Positions 10,080 to 21,310 are shown, numbered from the stretch's first letter. The stretch: DNA of 64,000 nucleotides from Candidatus Aramenus sulfurataquae (GCA_000565255.1 ASRH01000005.1:26348-90347); one strand, 5' to 3'. Numbers and translations are program-made. The notes: a model not told the origin generated them from the sequence alone.

Positions 10080-12332
10080 TTTCTGCTCTATGCTAGCTAC
10101 TAACCTTCTAGTGCTGATCACAGCGTCCGGATTGACGCTCACGCTATCTATCCCTTCCTTTACCAGGAACTCGGTAACCTCTGGGTAAACGCTAGGAGCT
10201 TGCCCGCATATGGAGACGGTCCTCCCGTATTTGTGAGCTACTCTTATCAACTTTCTCATGGACCTCAGCACTGCTGGGTCCCTTTCATCGTAGTATCCAG
10301 TCCTGGCTAAGATCTCCGAGTCCCTGTCAACGCCAAGAGTTAATTGGGCTAGGTCGTTACTTCCTATGCTAAAACCGTCCACAAGCCTGGAGAACTCATC
10401 AGCCAGCATAATAACTGACGGTACTTCAGCCATCACCCAGACCTTGAAGTTCTTGCCTCTCTCTAGTCCCTCGTCCTCCATTATTTTCATTGCCTTCCTA
10501 AGTTCCGTCAGCGTTCTCACGAATGGGAACATTACCCAGACGTTGTTTAACCCCATCTCCTCCCTTACCTTCTTTATTGCCCTCACCTCTAGCCTGAATG
10601 CTGGTTCATACTGCGGGCTAATGTACCTTGAGACGCCCCGCCATCCTAACATTGGGTTCCTCTCCTCAGGTTCGAATTCTTCCCCTCCTATGAGCCCCTT
10701 GTATTCGTTGGTCTTAAAGTCCGAGAACCTAACCACTACTGGCCTAGGATAAATTGCGCTAGCTACCCTAGCCACTCCCTCGGCTAGCTTGTTCACGAAC
10801 TCCTCCGGTTTTCCTATTTTGATGAGGTATAGTGGGTGGTACCTTATCCACTCGCTCACTATGAACTCTATCCTCATAAGGCCTATTCCATCAAACGGAA
10901 GATCCACGTACTTCTCTATTACGTCAGGCTGGCCAAGGTTCATGTAAATCTTCGTACCAGTTACTGGGTAAAGACTGAGTAGGATATCCCTGCTCAGACC
11001 TTGAGCAGTTGCTGGCTTCTCCTCTACCTTTTCAGTTACTATCCTGCCTTCGTAGACCACTCCTCTAGTGGCGTCTACCGTGATGTCTTGCCCGTCCTTG
11101 ATGACCTTAGTTCCCTCCTTAGTGCCGACCACTGCTGGTATTCCAAGTTCCCTAGAGACTATCGCAGCGTGACTGGTTATTCCTCCCTCATCTGTGACTA
11201 TAGCCGATGCAATCTTCATGATCGGAACCCAGTCGGGATCCGTCATCTTTGTAACAAGTATATCGCCCTTTTGGAAGTCCTTAGCATCCTTAACGTCTAG
11301 TAAAATCCTCGCCCTCCCGCTCGCTATACCGGGGCTTGCAGGGAGTCCCTTGACGAGAACCTTCCTCTCGGGGACCTCTACCTCCTTCTCTTGCTGGGCT
11401 TTAGGCTTAGAGCTCCAGAAAGTCTCCGCCCTTGCTTGCACTATGAACACGTTATCCGGGAACTTCATGTCAGCGTCAATTGCCCATTCTATATCCATTG
11501 GCCTGCCGTAGTGTTCCTCTATTTTCAAGGCTAACTTAGCCAATTCAATGGCTTCTTCGTCAGTTAAGCTAATCCTGTCCGCCTCTTCGCCTTTTACCTC
11601 CACCTCGACGTTTCTCTTCTGAACTCTATCATAGTAGATCTTAAGGGTCTTATGGGATGTCCTCTTTTCCACGATCCTTAGAGTGGATTTCTCTATCACT
11701 ATCTCATCAGGGGTTACCTTCCCTCCCACTACAGCTTCTCCTAAACCCCACGAGGACTCTATTACTATAAAGTTCCTATCCCCGTTGGCTGGATGTAAGG
11801 TGAACATAACACCTGCTGACCTGGAGTTCACCATCTTTTGCACGACAACGGCTATTCCGACCTTTTCTACGTCTATTCCCTTTGCCCTCCTATACTCTAT
11901 GGCCCTAGCGTTGAAAAGGCTAGCCCAGACCATTTTTACGTTGTTGAGTAGCTCTGGCCTAGTAACGTTCAAGTAAGTGTCCTGCTGGCCTGCAAAACTA
12001 GCGTTTTCCAAGTCCTCTGCCGTAGCTGAGGACCTCACCGCGACCAAGATCTCCGTCCCTACCCTCTTGGCTAGTTCGTCGTAGGCAGAGAGTATAGCTT
12101 GCTCGAGGTCCTCTGGGATCTTTGACTTTAAGATAAGCTCCTTTATCCTCTTGCTAGCCTCTTCTACGTCCTTTTCCTGGTCTAAAATTTCCTTTATCTT
12201 CGTGTTAAGATTGTTGTGCGAAATAAAGTAGTAATAAGCCTTAGAGGTAATTATGAACCCTGGGGGAACCCTTATACCAAAACTCACCAGTTCGCCTAAA
12301 TTTGCCCCCTTTCCTCCTGCTATGTCTATCAT
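10050..12332 (-). CDS. ppsA: Phosphoenolpyruvate synthase (N-terminus uncertain)
   Basis: Makes PEP from pyruvate and ATP for gluconeogenesis. Order: N-terminal ATP-grasp domain ([23 protein letters not shown]), the central phosphohistidine domain with the swivelling His in [21 protein letters not shown], and the C-terminal PEP/pyruvate barrel ([24 protein letters not shown]). The first canonical start, ATG 12332, begins at MIDIAGGKG, which would drop about 20 residues normally found before the GGK motif. The same frame continues upstream ([19 protein letters not shown]) without ATG, GTG or TTG. A real start at ATT 12392, or one extra G after ATG 12405, would restore it. Confidence 0.95.
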   Translation of the reverse strand: MIDIAGGKGANLGELVSFGIRVPPGFIITSKAYYYFISHNNLNTKIKEILDQEKDVEEASKRIKELILKSKIPEDLEQAILSAYDELAKRVGTEILVAVRSSATAEDLENASFAGQQDTYLNVTRPELLNNVKMVWASLFNARAIEYRRAKGIDVEKVGIAVVVQKMVNSRSAGVMFTLHPANGDRNFIVIESSWGLGEAVVGGKVTPDEIVIEKSTLRIVEKRTSHKTLKIYYDRVQKRNVEVEVKGEEADRISLTDEEAIELAKLALKIEEHYGRPMDIEWAIDADMKFPDNVFIVQARAETFWSSKPKAQQEKEVEVPERKVLVKGLPASPGIASGRARILLDVKDAKDFQKGDILVTKMTDPDWVPIMKIASAIVTDEGGITSHAAIVSRELGIPAVVGTKEGTKVIKDGQDITVDATRGVVYEGRIVTEKVEEKPATAQGLSRDILLSLYPVTGTKIYMNLGQPDVIEKYVDLPFDGIGLMRIEFIVSEWIRYHPLYLIKIGKPEEFVNKLAEGVARVASAIYPRPVVVRFSDFKTNEYKGLIGGEEFEPEERNPMLGWRGVSRYISPQYEPAFRLEVRAIKKVREEMGLNNVWVMFPFVRTLTELRKAMKIMEDEGLERGKNFKVWVMAEVPSVIMLADEFSRLVDGFSIGSNDLAQLTLGVDRDSEILARTGYYDERDPAVLRSMRKLIRVAHKYGRTVSICGQAPSVYPEVTEFLVKEGIDSVSVNPDAVISTRRLVASIEQKLMLQGLRRK

Positions 12333-12423
12333 GTCCTTTCTAAGCTTAGAAATATCGAGAATGTAACCACCGCCTATTACCTCCTCGACAATAACCCTCC
12401 ACCATTAATAATCTCGAACTTAT

Positions 12424-12440
12424 GACTTAAAAGTTTGCTT
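12424..12440 (-). promoter_or_regulatory. ppsA promoter (BRE/TATA)
   Basis: Minus strand reads AAGCAAACTTTTAAGTC, with a TATA-like CTTTTAAG core centred near 12429. The predicted start of transcription is about 25 nt downstream, at the ATG at 12405 in the other phase, or 12 nt before the in-frame ATT at 12392. This placement argues that translation begins upstream of the ATG at 12332. Confidence 0.5.
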
Positions 12441-12495
12441 AGAATGTAAAAGCGAACAAAAAACGGATTATATAGAGAAAATTTGTGAAAAAGGG

Positions 12496-13155
12496 TTATT
12501 TTTGAGAAGCGTTGCTCTTTTGCGTACTGGTTACGAAGGAAGGCAACTCTGGGAAGTTCTCCTTCATCCTCTGTTCTGCTATTGCAGATGCCTCCTCTAA
12601 TATCTTCCTTGCCTCTGGGCTAGCAGGTGCTTGTTCTAGGTTAGCACCCGTGAAGTCTCCAGCCTCTATTACGACCTCCTGTAAGCCCTCTTCCACGTCA
12701 GCTAGCTCCAAGCTTAGCTCCGGCATCATGCCGCGTATGGAGTTCCTCAGCTCCTTTACTACTCCGACTACTGGTATCAAGTTTGTGAACACATCTCCAA
12801 GCTCCGTCACAGTCTCCAGCCTGAGCTCCACTTGCTCCAACGCTATCTGGGTCGCTATTAACTGCTTCGTAACCTTCCTGATCTCGGCGATTTCATTGGC
12901 GTACATTGCAGCCCTTGCGGTGTCCTTAGACATCTGGGCGTCTACTACCCTCTCGAAGAGTACCCTGTCCCTTTCCTGCATCTTGGATATGTATACCTCC
13001 AGTCTGCTAATCGTAGACTTGAGCTTATAGTGGGCCATTACGAGTTTGTACCTTAGAGGCTGTTGCGACTTGAAAGCGCCCTTCAGTTTCTCCCCAATAC
13101 TAGGTTCCTGTTTTCCGTTCCAACCCTTAACGAACTCTTCTACCTTATTAGCCAT
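12496..13155 (-). CDS. cdvB2: ESCRT-III-like cell division protein, CdvB paralogue (CdvB2-like)
   Basis: A 219-residue Snf7/ESCRT-III family protein: basic N-terminal helices (residues 35-75, [20 protein letters not shown]), long helical hairpin ([27 protein letters not shown]), then an acidic C-terminal half ending in a likely Vps4/CdvC-binding tail (ENFPELPSF). It lacks the N-terminal CdvA-binding wing and broken-winged-helix tail of CdvB proper, so it is a B1/B2/B3 paralogue. Proximity to ppsA matches, from memory, the CdvB2 locus in Sulfolobus. It acts at the division septum and possibly in vesicle release. A short gene of unknown function diverges from it. Confidence 0.85.
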   Translation of the reverse strand: MANKVEEFVKGWNGKQEPSIGEKLKGAFKSQQPLRYKLVMAHYKLKSTISRLEVYISKMQERDRVLFERVVDAQMSKDTARAAMYANEIAEIRKVTKQLIATQIALEQVELRLETVTELGDVFTNLIPVVGVVKELRNSIRGMMPELSLELADVEEGLQEVVIEAGDFTGANLEQAPASPEARKILEEASAIAEQRMKENFPELPSFVTSTQKSNASQK

Positions 13156-13185
13156 ACGGGTCTAATCATTACCTTGTATGGTAGT

Positions 13186-13215
13186 ATGATTTAATACGGG
13201 AATCCCATAATATAC
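13186..13215. promoter_or_regulatory. Divergent promoters of cdvB2 and the 94-aa gene
   Basis: The 77-nt gap has a TATA-like element on each strand. For the plus gene, CATAATATAC at 13205-13214 lies about 24 nt before ATG 13233, as for a leaderless mRNA. For cdvB2 the minus strand has CCGTATTAAATC near 13188-13199, giving a start near 13168 and a leader of about 12 nt. The two core promoters nearly touch, so the pair may be co-regulated. Confidence 0.45.
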
Positions 13216-13232
13216 ACGTGAGAAAGGGTATC

Positions 13233-13517
13233 ATGTCCAGGAAGTTCACAGCTAAATTACTTGGAGGAAAGCTTATATTGGAAAACGTCTCAGGTAAGAA
13301 CCTCTTTGTAAGGGAAGTTCTAGTTAAGTACAAGGTAACAGTAGTGACGCCACAGGGAGACGTGGGAGTTAGGACAATAACCGATGAGGTTAAGGTAGAG
13401 GGGGAGCTCAAGAAAGACGGGAAAATAGAGCTACCGTTGACAACTAGTGACGTCGTCGAGGTCTCCGTTATCTTTAAAGACGGCGATATTACCTTAAGGG
13501 AGGATATTTCGCTCTGA
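13233..13517 (+). CDS. Small beta-rich protein of unknown function, divergent from cdvB2
   Basis: 94 residues from ATG 13233; an in-frame GTG at 13218 is less likely because a TATA element sits exactly where a leaderless ATG 13233 transcript needs it. The composition is alternating hydrophobic and charged ([31 protein letters not shown]), suggesting an all-beta, immunoglobulin-like or OB-like sandwich. There are no cysteines, signal peptide or membrane segment. It overlaps the convergent ubiD-like gene by 29 bp. I do not recognise the family. Its head-to-head position with an ESCRT-III gene makes a link to division conceivable. Confidence 0.7.
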   Translation: MSRKFTAKLLGGKLILENVSGKNLFVREVLVKYKVTVVTPQGDVGVRTITDEVKVEGELKKDGKIELPLTTSDVVEVSVIFKDGDITLREDISL

Positions 13518-14931
13518 TCTTCTCCCAAATTGGCGTAATCCTCTTTACTACTTCCTCGTCGCTCTTAACCTCCTCTGGCCACTCCCTTCCCAGCTCTTCT
13601 TTGAACTTCCTAGTCGCGTCAATTCCCACTTTGCTCCCTAGAGGGGGATGTGGGGTAGTGTGATCTAGGGAGTCGGTGAGGACGTTCGGGATCACTAAGA
13701 CGTCCCTTGCTGGATCTACGGTTGAGGCTATAGCGTAGAGCACTTGGTTCAAATCGTGCACGTTAACGTCTGAATCAACCACTATGACCACCTTGAGTAA
13801 GCTCAGCTGCCCGGTCCCCCATATTGACATCATGGCCCTCTTCCCCTGCCCTGGGTAACTCTTCCTGATGGAGAAAATACCAATGCCCGTAAACAGCCCG
13901 TACTCTGGCAAGTTCATGTCCACTAGCTCTGGAACAATCATCTTAAGGAATGGTAGGAATAACCTCTCCACCGCCTTCCCTATCCACGCGTCCTCCAGTG
14001 GAGGCTTACCCACTGAAGTAGCGTGGAAAATGGGCGACTTCCTGACGTAGCTCCTCTCCAGCTTAAACACGGGATAGTAGTCCTGCGGAGTGTAGTAGCC
14101 CAAGTGGTCCCCGAAAGGTCCCTCTAACCTCAAGTCGTTTAGATCAACGTAACCCTCGAAGACAGACTCCGCATGGGAGGGAACTAGGATACCGTTGCTC
14201 AGCTCGTGAACATCCACGCCTTCTCCCCTCAGTATGCCAGCAAAGAGGTACTTGTCAAGCCCCGGAGGGACTGGAGACGAGGCAGTAAACGCTATTACTG
14301 GATCTACTCCGTTGACTATGGCCACAGGTATCTTGGTCACGCCTCTTTCCTTGTACTTTGATGCAGTCAAAGAGCCCCTCTTGAACGCCTGCCAGTGTAC
14401 TATGGCCTCCCTTTCGTTGAGCACTTGAACTCTGTAGACGCTTAGGTTGTAGGCGCCTGAGGGATCCTTAGTTATAACTATGGAAAAGGTAAAGTACCTC
14501 CCAGCGTCGTTTGGCCAAGTTTTGAGCGCAGGAACGTCCGTAAGGCCAATTGGACTCTCCTCGAACTTGGGACTGCTAGACTTTGGCATAAACTTGCCCA
14601 TCCTCAACGCGTTGCCCAAGGACTTAACCTTCTCAAGCAGGGTCACGGGAAGCTCTCCTAAGATGGAGAGGAATGACTGAGATATTCCCTCAAGATCTCG
14701 TGTACCAAATACGTCGTACACGCTTTCCATTGAGCCAAACACGTTTGTGAGGACTTTCCACCCCTCATAATTCTTCACCTTCTCAAAGAGCAGTGGGGGT
14801 AAGTTAGCGTAAGTAGCCCTTCTGCTCACCTCAGCTATCTCTAAAACCGGGTCGACATCGTCTTCAATGTGTATAATTTTGCCTCTTTCATCCATGAATT
14901 TTATATAATCTCTTAGGTCCTTGAAAGTCAT
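13489..14931 (-). CDS. UbiD-family prenylated-FMN decarboxylase
   Basis: 480 residues with UbiD architecture: N-terminal [21 protein letters not shown], a central prFMN-binding region ([24 protein letters not shown] with the catalytic Glu-rich segment [14 protein letters not shown]), and the C-terminal [17 protein letters not shown]. Such enzymes reversibly decarboxylate aromatic or unsaturated acids and need prenylated FMN made by a UbiX partner, which is not in the window. In many archaea a UbiD homologue acts in the mevalonate pathway, but Sulfolobales use a different decarboxylase, so the substrate here (quinone precursor or other) is open. Confidence 0.9.
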   Translation of the reverse strand: MTFKDLRDYIKFMDERGKIIHIEDDVDPVLEIAEVSRRATYANLPPLLFEKVKNYEGWKVLTNVFGSMESVYDVFGTRDLEGISQSFLSILGELPVTLLEKVKSLGNALRMGKFMPKSSSPKFEESPIGLTDVPALKTWPNDAGRYFTFSIVITKDPSGAYNLSVYRVQVLNEREAIVHWQAFKRGSLTASKYKERGVTKIPVAIVNGVDPVIAFTASSPVPPGLDKYLFAGILRGEGVDVHELSNGILVPSHAESVFEGYVDLNDLRLEGPFGDHLGYYTPQDYYPVFKLERSYVRKSPIFHATSVGKPPLEDAWIGKAVERLFLPFLKMIVPELVDMNLPEYGLFTGIGIFSIRKSYPGQGKRAMMSIWGTGQLSLLKVVIVVDSDVNVHDLNQVLYAIASTVDPARDVLVIPNVLTDSLDHTTPHPPLGSKVGIDATRKFKEELGREWPEEVKSDEEVVKRITPIWEKIRAKYPPLR

Positions 14932-14954
14932 ATTATAAATTAGAATAATACAAA

Positions 14955-15025
14955 AAGCTTATATTTTTATGGAAATGAGCATTTGCTGACGGTGAATAAA
15001 GGTTGGAAACAGCCTAGAAGGCTCT
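14955..15025 (+). promoter_or_regulatory. thrC operon promoter and structured leader
   Basis: AAGCTTATATTTTTATGG at 14955-14972 holds a strong TATA element, which predicts transcription starting near 14990. The leader of about 35 nt contains a GGTGA at 14992-14996 and a perfect 5-bp inverted repeat AGCCT-AGA-AGGCT (15011-15023) ending two bases before the ATG. The hairpin would sit on the ribosome-binding region, so it could tune translation; this is inference. Confidence 0.4.
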
Positions 15026-16207
15026 ATGAGGTGTTTGAGTTGTGGCTACGAGTCCCCCCTTGATCAAAGGATTATAACTTGTCCCAAATGTGGGGGAATC
15101 TTGGAAATAAACATAAAGCTCAAGTCCTTCTCCTTCTCCAAGCTAAGAGGGAGAGGGGTCTGGAGGTATAGGGAAGCTATTCCCGGAAAGTACGATAAAA
15201 TTGTAACGCTGAACGAGGGGGGTACTCCTCTAATAAAGTCAAGGGAAAGAGGAGAAGTTTACTACAAGTTTGAGGGAGCCAACCCCACGGGAAGTTTTAA
15301 GGACAGGGGTATGACTGTTGCCATCAGCTCAGCCGTTAACACAGACCATAAGGTAGTAGTAGCTGCATCGACTGGCAACACGGCCGCCTCTGCGGCTGCT
15401 TACGCGGCGAGGGCAGGGCTAAAGATTTTCCTCCTCTTGCCTAAAGGCAAGGTTGCCCTAGGTAAACTTGCCCAGTCGGTGCTTTACGGTGCCACAATAA
15501 TAGAGGTAAATGGAAGCTTCGACGTCGCCATGAGCTCTGTAATGAAGATCTATAAAGAACTTGGTATAGTATACCCCTTAAACTCGTTTAATCCATGGAG
15601 GCTTGAAGGGCAGAAGACCATTGCTTACGAGATAGTGGAAGACATGGGGGTTCCAGACGCGGTAATAGTTCCAGTTGGCAACGCTGGGAACATATACGCC
15701 ATATGGAAGGGCTTCAAGGAGCTTATGGAAGCTGGAGTAATAGAGAGGGTTCCCAGGATGATAGGCGTTCAAGCTGAGGGAGCTTCCCCAATCGCCAACG
15801 CGATCATTAAGGGGCTTGACAAGCCAGAGTTCGTGGAAAACCCAGAGACCATAGCCACTGCCATAAGGATAGGTAAGCCTGTTAACTGGATGAAGGCTAT
15901 GAAGGCCATCAAGGAGTCTAAGGGTTATGCAATAACTGTCTCTGACAATGAGATAATGGAGGCACAAAAGGAGTTAGCCAGAAAGGAGGGAATTGGAGCT
16001 GAACCGGCGTCTGCCTCGTCCTTGGCCGGATACGATAAGCTATTAAGGGAGGGGTTTTTAGACAAGGGAGACAAGGTAGCGCTAATTTTAACCGGACACG
16101 CTCTAAAGGATCCAGACGCAATGCTAAGACAAGACAAGAGGATGATCTCTCTCAATCCGGAGGAGATTGAGAGGGTTATACTAGGTGAGGTAAGTGCCAG
16201 TCGTTAA
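15026..16207 (+). CDS. thrC: Threonine synthase
   Basis: PLP enzyme converting O-phosphohomoserine to threonine. It starts with a zinc-ribbon-like module (CLSCGYES...CPKCGG, residues 3-22) typical of archaeal ThrC. The PLP lysine is in GSFKDRGM, the phosphate loop GNAGN in [13 protein letters not shown]. The C-terminal [10 protein letters not shown] is diagnostic for ThrC over other fold-II PLP enzymes. First gene of a five-gene overlapping operon for aspartate-family amino acids; its last 14 nt overlap lysC. Confidence 0.95.
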   Translation: MRCLSCGYESPLDQRIITCPKCGGILEINIKLKSFSFSKLRGRGVWRYREAIPGKYDKIVTLNEGGTPLIKSRERGEVYYKFEGANPTGSFKDRGMTVAISSAVNTDHKVVVAASTGNTAASAAAYAARAGLKIFLLLPKGKVALGKLAQSVLYGATIIEVNGSFDVAMSSVMKIYKELGIVYPLNSFNPWRLEGQKTIAYEIVEDMGVPDAVIVPVGNAGNIYAIWKGFKELMEAGVIERVPRMIGVQAEGASPIANAIIKGLDKPEFVENPETIATAIRIGKPVNWMKAMKAIKESKGYAITVSDNEIMEAQKELARKEGIGAEPASASSLAGYDKLLREGFLDKGDKVALILTGHALKDPDAMLRQDKRMISLNPEEIERVILGEVSASR

Positions 16208-17522
16208 AATAGGCGGTTCCATACAGAAGGACGAAAGGGACTTCTCGCTGATCGTGGAGAAAATTAGGAGTTACGCTAAAGGAAAGACCATAGTGGTCAC
16301 CTCAGCCCTAAAGGGGGTAACTAACCAACTGATCTCAGCTACAGAGAACAGGGACAAGGCAGTAGACATAGTCAGCGATATTTACGACAAACACGTCAAG
16401 CTTCTGTCCAAGGTCGCCGAGGGGCCTGCGTTTGAACAAGCCTTCAGGGAGATATCCAAACTCGCCGACGAACTCTTTAAAATAGCGTGGTCAATAAGGG
16501 TACTCGACGAGATGACGCCGAGGGTTAGGGACTACATACTTTCCTTCGGCGAGAGGATGGCCACGATAGTCCTTAACGCGTCCCTCAATTCCTCTAGGGT
16601 GGAGTCGACCGCATACCCCGAGCCCCCACTTGTCACGGACGATAACTTTGGAGACGCCAAGGTCATAGAGAAGCTCTCCGCGTTAGAGGTAAAGAAAATC
16701 TTGGACTTGAACGCCAACGTGGTCGTGGTTCCAGGGTTTATAGGGAAGACCGAGAACAACAGGTACACCACGTTAGGGCGCGGAGGTAGCGACTACACTG
16801 CCACTGTTCTTGGGAAGTTGACGGGCATAGAAGAAGTAAGGCTAATCACTGAAGTACCTGGCATAATGACGGGAGACCCCAAGAAGTTCCCAAACGCAGT
16901 GACCATAAAGAGGCTGTCGTTGGAGGAGGCAATAGAGCTCTCGCAGATGGGGGCTAAAAGGCTTCACCCGAGGACCTTCGAGCCCCTGTTGAACAGCAAC
17001 GTCCAAGTTATAATAGAGGGCCTCTACGACGAGGGTTACACAGTCGTGCAGGGGGAATGTAGCAACGATAAAGGAATAAAGGGCATAGCGGTGGTGGACG
17101 AGCTAAAACTCGTTACGGTAGAGAGCACGGACATAGTGGGAAAAGTTGGATCTGCAGCCAAGGTAATGAAAGAGGCGAAGGACTCAGGGGTAAACATAGT
17201 GTCCATCTCACAGCCGGCTTCAGAGACTACGATACAGCTAGTTGTAAACTCAAATAATGCTGAACTTCTTTCTAAGAGGCTAACGGAGTTGCCTGAGGTA
17301 GAAAGAGTGGAGCTCGAAGACGTGGATGCAGTTAACGTAGTTGGTTGCGGTCTCAAGTTCAAGGAAGTATACAAGGAAGTCCTCAAGGAGGCGTCCAACT
17401 ACAACGTGATCTCCGTATCTAGGGGACTCAACAACGTGAGCGTTACATTTATAGTGAAAAAAGACGAGTCTTTAAACCTAGCTAAAGATTTACACGAGGT
17501 TGTGCTAAAATGGACAAGATAA
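16194..17522 (+). CDS. lysC: Aspartate kinase
   Basis: First step of the aspartate pathway: phosphorylates aspartate. The amino-acid kinase domain begins VVKIGGS and contains [14 protein letters not shown] and the [13 protein letters not shown] nucleotide loop; two ACT domains follow (from about residue 300; [34 protein letters not shown]), predicting feedback inhibition by threonine or lysine. The GTG start at 16194 is supported by GGTGAGG at 16184-16190. The gene overlaps thrC by 14 nt and asd by 13 nt. Confidence 0.95.
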   Translation: MPVVKIGGSIQKDERDFSLIVEKIRSYAKGKTIVVTSALKGVTNQLISATENRDKAVDIVSDIYDKHVKLLSKVAEGPAFEQAFREISKLADELFKIAWSIRVLDEMTPRVRDYILSFGERMATIVLNASLNSSRVESTAYPEPPLVTDDNFGDAKVIEKLSALEVKKILDLNANVVVVPGFIGKTENNRYTTLGRGGSDYTATVLGKLTGIEEVRLITEVPGIMTGDPKKFPNAVTIKRLSLEEAIELSQMGAKRLHPRTFEPLLNSNVQVIIEGLYDEGYTVVQGECSNDKGIKGIAVVDELKLVTVESTDIVGKVGSAAKVMKEAKDSGVNIVSISQPASETTIQLVVNSNNAELLSKRLTELPEVERVELEDVDAVNVVGCGLKFKEVYKEVLKEASNYNVISVSRGLNNVSVTFIVKKDESLNLAKDLHEVVLKWTR

Positions 17523-18556
17523 GGGTCTCGTTACTTGGCTCTACCGGGATGGTAGGGCAAAAGATGATAAAGCTTTTGGCGACTCACCCTTTTCTTGAGC
17601 TAACTAAGGTCAGTGCTTCGCCCTCAAAAATAGGTAGGAAATACCAAGAGGCGGTAAAGTGGGTTGAAGGGGGGGAGATCCCAGAGAGCGTAAGGGACCT
17701 AAGGATTGTGTCTACTAATCCAGAAGACCACAAGGACGTAGACGTGGTGCTCTCGGCCCTTCCCAACGAGTTAGCCGAGGACGTGGAGCTGAAGCTAGTC
17801 AGGGAGGGGAAGGTCGTAGTATCCAACGCTAGCCCATTTAGGATGGATCCAGATGTGCCCCTTATAAACCCAGAGATAAACTGGGAACATCTGGAGCTAC
17901 TAAAGACCCAGAGGTCGAAGAGAGGGTGGAAGGGGTTGCTAGTTAAGAACCCTAACTGCACTGCCTCGATCTTGTCAATGCCCTTCAAGTATATCTTGAA
18001 GAACTTGAAGATGGACAAGGTCATAATTACTACGCTTCAAGCAGTAAGCGGTGCTGGCTACAACGGACTTTCCTTTATGTCCATAGAGAACAACGTCATA
18101 CCTTACATCAAAGGAGAGGAGGAGAAGATACCAAAGGAGATGAATAAAATGCTGGGTAGCCTAAAGGAGGATTCAATAGTCCCAGCTGGCATAGACGCCA
18201 CTGTCACCTCGACTAGGGTACCTACAAAGGTGGGTCACATGGGCGTGGTCAACGTGATAACTGAAGAGGGAAAAGTGGAGGAGATAAAGAAGGCTTTAAG
18301 TTCCTTCAGGTCGTTACCCCAAGAAAGGGGTCTACCAACCGCCCCAGCCAAACCGATTGTCCTCCACGAGGCGGAGGACAGGCCACAGCCAGAGATTGAC
18401 CTAAAGACCGGAAACGGAATGGAAGTCCACGTAGGGCGGTTCAGGTTTGAGAACGGCGTCCTGAGGTTCGTCGTGTTGGGAGACAACCTAGTTAGAGGGG
18501 CAGCGGGAATAACTATACTCACCGTAGAGCTAATGAAAGAGCTAGGGTACATATGA
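17510..18556 (+). CDS. asd: Aspartate-semialdehyde dehydrogenase
   Basis: NADP-dependent reduction of aspartyl phosphate to the semialdehyde. NADP loop [12 protein letters not shown] opens the protein, the active-site cysteine is in [12 protein letters not shown], and the substrate/catalytic segment includes [10 protein letters not shown] and a His in VGHMGVVNV. The 348-residue length and the inserted loops fit the archaeal/fungal type of ASADH. It overlaps lysC by 13 nt and the next gene by ATGA, consistent with coupled translation. Confidence 0.95.
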   Translation: MDKIRVSLLGSTGMVGQKMIKLLATHPFLELTKVSASPSKIGRKYQEAVKWVEGGEIPESVRDLRIVSTNPEDHKDVDVVLSALPNELAEDVELKLVREGKVVVSNASPFRMDPDVPLINPEINWEHLELLKTQRSKRGWKGLLVKNPNCTASILSMPFKYILKNLKMDKVIITTLQAVSGAGYNGLSFMSIENNVIPYIKGEEEKIPKEMNKMLGSLKEDSIVPAGIDATVTSTRVPTKVGHMGVVNVITEEGKVEEIKKALSSFRSLPQERGLPTAPAKPIVLHEAEDRPQPEIDLKTGNGMEVHVGRFRFENGVLRFVVLGDNLVRGAAGITILTVELMKELGYI

Positions 18557-19203
18557 AGGTAGACCTCCACGTTCACACCTTTTTCAGTGACGGAAAAGAG
18601 TCCCCAGAGACTATAGTGGAATACGCCAGGAAAAAGGGCATATACTTAGCCATTACCGACCACGACACCTCTAGAGGAGTAGAGAGGGTAAAGGGAAAGG
18701 TTATTCCTGGTCAGGAGGTCACTACCCAGTTTGGACACGTGGTGATTCTATGTAGCTTTCCCCCTTCTCCTCCGAGGGAAATTGGAGAGCTAGTTGATTA
18801 CGCTAAGGAAAACTCGTGCTTCGTCTTCCCATCACACCCCTTCGACTTATTTAGAAAGGGAATAGGGGACCACTTGTACGAGTACAAGTTCAACGCAATA
18901 GAGGTCTTTAACTCAAAGGCACCCGGGTGGGCCAACGCAAAGGCAAAGGATGCCTCAGAACGCCTACATCTTCTCGGGCTAGCGAACAGTGACTCCCACG
19001 TAAAGGAGGCAATAGGCTCTGCGTACAACCAAGTGGAAGTGGAGGAGTTCAACGTGGACGAAGTTCTTGAAGCCTTGAGAAGGGGGAGGTCTAAGCCCAT
19101 AGGGATAGGGCTCAGCGTAAAGGCTAAAATAATGATCGCAGAATGGTATATACAGAGGAAGCTGTTTGAGAAAAATACCCGCAGAGCTGTGCGTGAGGTG
19201 TAA
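18553..19203 (+). CDS. PHP-domain metal-dependent phosphoesterase
   Basis: 216 residues. Metal ligands are recognisable: HVH in [14 protein letters not shown], the ITDHDT aspartate/histidine pair, E of PGQEVTT, H of SHPFD, and the C-terminal NSDSH. This pattern fits stand-alone PHP phosphatases that act on nucleotide or sugar phosphates, or a histidinol-phosphatase-like enzyme. The ATGA overlap with asd makes it part of the aspartate operon, but a role in that pathway is not evident. Its 3' end overlaps the Nre-like gene by 38 nt. Confidence 0.85.
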   Translation: MKVDLHVHTFFSDGKESPETIVEYARKKGIYLAITDHDTSRGVERVKGKVIPGQEVTTQFGHVVILCSFPPSPPREIGELVDYAKENSCFVFPSHPFDLFRKGIGDHLYEYKFNAIEVFNSKAPGWANAKAKDASERLHLLGLANSDSHVKEAIGSAYNQVEVEEFNVDEVLEALRRGRSKPIGIGLSVKAKIMIAEWYIQRKLFEKNTRRAVREV

Positions 19204-20389
19204 GGGAAAAAAGCTCCTCTGTGGGTTAAACTCCTGCCCCATTCTAGAGAGGTTTAGGGCAGTAGTAAATACTACGCTTAGGATAGACCTCGAGTCAAAA
19301 AGGCTTGATGGTGCAACTCCCCCTAGCGTCGTGGTAGGAGAAAAGGGCTACCCTAATATTTCCCTGTCCTTTAACCTCCCGCCTGGGGTCTTCGGATACG
19401 AGGCAAAGGAGTACGAGAACCCACGGGAGTGGTGGGGAAGAAAGTCCATAAACGAGATCGTATCATATCGCGCGTCCCTTGTTTCTAACGTAATAAAGGC
19501 TAAAGTAAAGGACGTGTGGGAGCTTTACGACAAGGAGATAGCCTTAGCTGCTATCTCTCATACGCCAGTGGGATCAGAGAGCTTAATAGAGGGAAGGGTA
19601 GAGGCAAAGTTGCGCTTTGATGGCTACGTGATGCCAAGAGGCCCCTCAGTACTGGCCAAGAACGTCAAAGTAGTTGACAACCCCAAGCTGTCGAAAGCGT
19701 TCGAGAGACTCATCTTTGACGACGTGAACGCCCAGGAGGCTGTGAAGGAGCTCTACTCCTCTGGGGAAGAGGTGTATAAGATAATTAACGCAATGTCACT
19801 AGGTCTCTTAGGCAGGAAGAAGAACAGGAGGCTAGTCCCCACAAGATGGGCAATTACAGCCGTGGACTCCGCAATAGGGAAGCAACTCCTAGAGGAGGTA
19901 AGGGGTTACGAGTCTGTAGACAAAGTAGAGGTATACTACCAAAAGTACTTAGGCAACTACTTCCACGTCATCCTTTACCCCTCAGCATATAACGTGACGT
20001 GGGTGGAGATATGGCATCCCTTGAGCCTCTGGTCCAGCGAGCTCGTGGTCTCAGACTTAAGGGAGAACTTCTGGGGGGAGTACGACTTCATGGACGGAGG
20101 ATACATGGCTGCAAGGACCTCAGTCCTAGAGTACCTAAGCAAAGTGAGGAGGAGCGCAGGGGTAATCATTATCAGGGAGATAACTCCCGAGTACTTCGCC
20201 CCACTTGGAAACTGGCACATTAGGGAAACGGTAAGGAAGGCTATGGAGAATAAGGTCTCCACCTTCGACACACTCGAGGAGGCGATAAAGTTCGTCCAAG
20301 CCAGGCTAAGGGGAAAAGTTAACTTGACGGAGGTAAAGTCCATCCGCTCTGTGTTAACCCAAAAGACCATAGACTCCTTCTTCAAATGA
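19166..20389 (+). CDS. Nre-family archaeal DNA repair protein with C-terminal PIP box
   Basis: About 407 residues from a TTG at 19166, inside the 3' end of the PHP gene. The N-terminal [17 protein letters not shown] resembles the Nre zinc finger, followed by a large conserved core ([39 protein letters not shown]). The extreme C-terminus is QKTIDSFFK, a PCNA-interacting (PIP) box QxxIxxFF. Nre proteins are known in haloarchaea as PCNA-binding repair factors; catalytic activity is not established. It is odd to find it in an aspartate-pathway operon. It overlaps argF by 8 bp at the 3' end. Confidence 0.8.
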   Translation: MRKIPAELCVRCKGKKLLCGLNSCPILERFRAVVNTTLRIDLESKRLDGATPPSVVVGEKGYPNISLSFNLPPGVFGYEAKEYENPREWWGRKSINEIVSYRASLVSNVIKAKVKDVWELYDKEIALAAISHTPVGSESLIEGRVEAKLRFDGYVMPRGPSVLAKNVKVVDNPKLSKAFERLIFDDVNAQEAVKELYSSGEEVYKIINAMSLGLLGRKKNRRLVPTRWAITAVDSAIGKQLLEEVRGYESVDKVEVYYQKYLGNYFHVILYPSAYNVTWVEIWHPLSLWSSELVVSDLRENFWGEYDFMDGGYMAARTSVLEYLSKVRRSAGVIIIREITPEYFAPLGNWHIRETVRKAMENKVSTFDTLEEAIKFVQARLRGKVNLTEVKSIRSVLTQKTIDSFFK

Positions 20390-21302
20390 TCAAGGAGAAC
20401 ACCGCCATTGACGTGTAGAGCTTGTTCTCAGCTTGATCCCACACAACACTCCTCTTGCCGTCTATTACGCTTGCCTCCACCTCTTCTCCCCTCACAGCGG
20501 GTAGGCAATGCATGAATATTCCCCCAGATGCAGTGTACCTCATTAGGTCTTCCGTCACCTTGTAGTCCTTTAGCGTTTCCTTCTTCTGCTGGGCCACATT
20601 TTCTTGACCCATGCTCACCCACACGTCAGTGTATACCGCGTAACTTCCCCTAACAGCCTCGTAGGGGTCCTCGTAGAACTCTATGTTTGCACCAGACCTT
20701 TCCGCCTCCTCTTCTATCTTTTTCCATATGTCTGGCCTAGGCCTAAGCCCAGGCGGTGACGCGACCCTCAGCTCTAGGCCCATCTTTGAGGCGAAGGCCA
20801 TTAAGCTGACCAGTACGTTGTCGCTCCCGTCGCCTACAAAGGCTATAGTCTTGTACCCGCCGAACTTCTCCCTTACTGTCATGTAGTCGGCTAAGGCTTG
20901 AAGGGGGTGGGAGAGGTCACTTAGCAGGTTTATGGTGGGGACGCCGGAGTAACTCGCCAGCTTTACAAGGCTGTCGTGGGACAGGACCCTTGCCCCTATG
21001 CCGTTCACCATTCTGCCCAGAACCCTGGCAGTGTCCTCCACTGGCTCACCCCTGCTCCACTGTATCTCCGACTTGTTTAGCACTACCGCGTAACCCCCCA
21101 GTAAATTGATAGCGAGCTCCGTGCTAACCCTAGTCCTAGTGCTCGGCTTCTCGAAGATAAGGGCAACCCTCTTACCTTGTAACGGCTTAGGAACGGAATT
21201 GGAGTACACAAAATGCTTCATTAAAAAGGAGACGTCCATTATCTTCTCTATCTCCTCCTTCTCTAGGTCAAGCAGACATAACAGATTTTTACCTTTGAGC
21301 AT
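20382..21302 (-). CDS. argF: Ornithine carbamoyltransferase
   Basis: Transfers carbamoyl from carbamoyl phosphate to ornithine to give citrulline. The carbamoyl-phosphate loop is STRTR in [10 protein letters not shown], with [11 protein letters not shown], the ornithine-binding DVWVSMGQE (SMG loop) and the catalytic HCLP in [12 protein letters not shown]. 306 residues is the normal size. ATG 21302 is about 25 nt after CATATTAATCC on the minus strand, consistent with a leaderless transcript. The gene stands alone with a divergent regulator 8 nt away. Confidence 0.95.
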   Translation of the reverse strand: MLKGKNLLCLLDLEKEEIEKIMDVSFLMKHFVYSNSVPKPLQGKRVALIFEKPSTRTRVSTELAINLLGGYAVVLNKSEIQWSRGEPVEDTARVLGRMVNGIGARVLSHDSLVKLASYSGVPTINLLSDLSHPLQALADYMTVREKFGGYKTIAFVGDGSDNVLVSLMAFASKMGLELRVASPPGLRPRPDIWKKIEEEAERSGANIEFYEDPYEAVRGSYAVYTDVWVSMGQENVAQQKKETLKDYKVTEDLMRYTASGGIFMHCLPAVRGEEVEASVIDGKRSVVWDQAENKLYTSMAVFSLII

Positions 21303-21310
21303 AAACCTTC

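Noticed and set aside
14985-15025. CTGA and TGA-like boxes in the thrC leader considered as a C/D-box RNA
   Set aside because: The spacers are 4 nt and over 20 nt, and no box D follows. The short AGCCT/AGGCT hairpin is the only structure retained.
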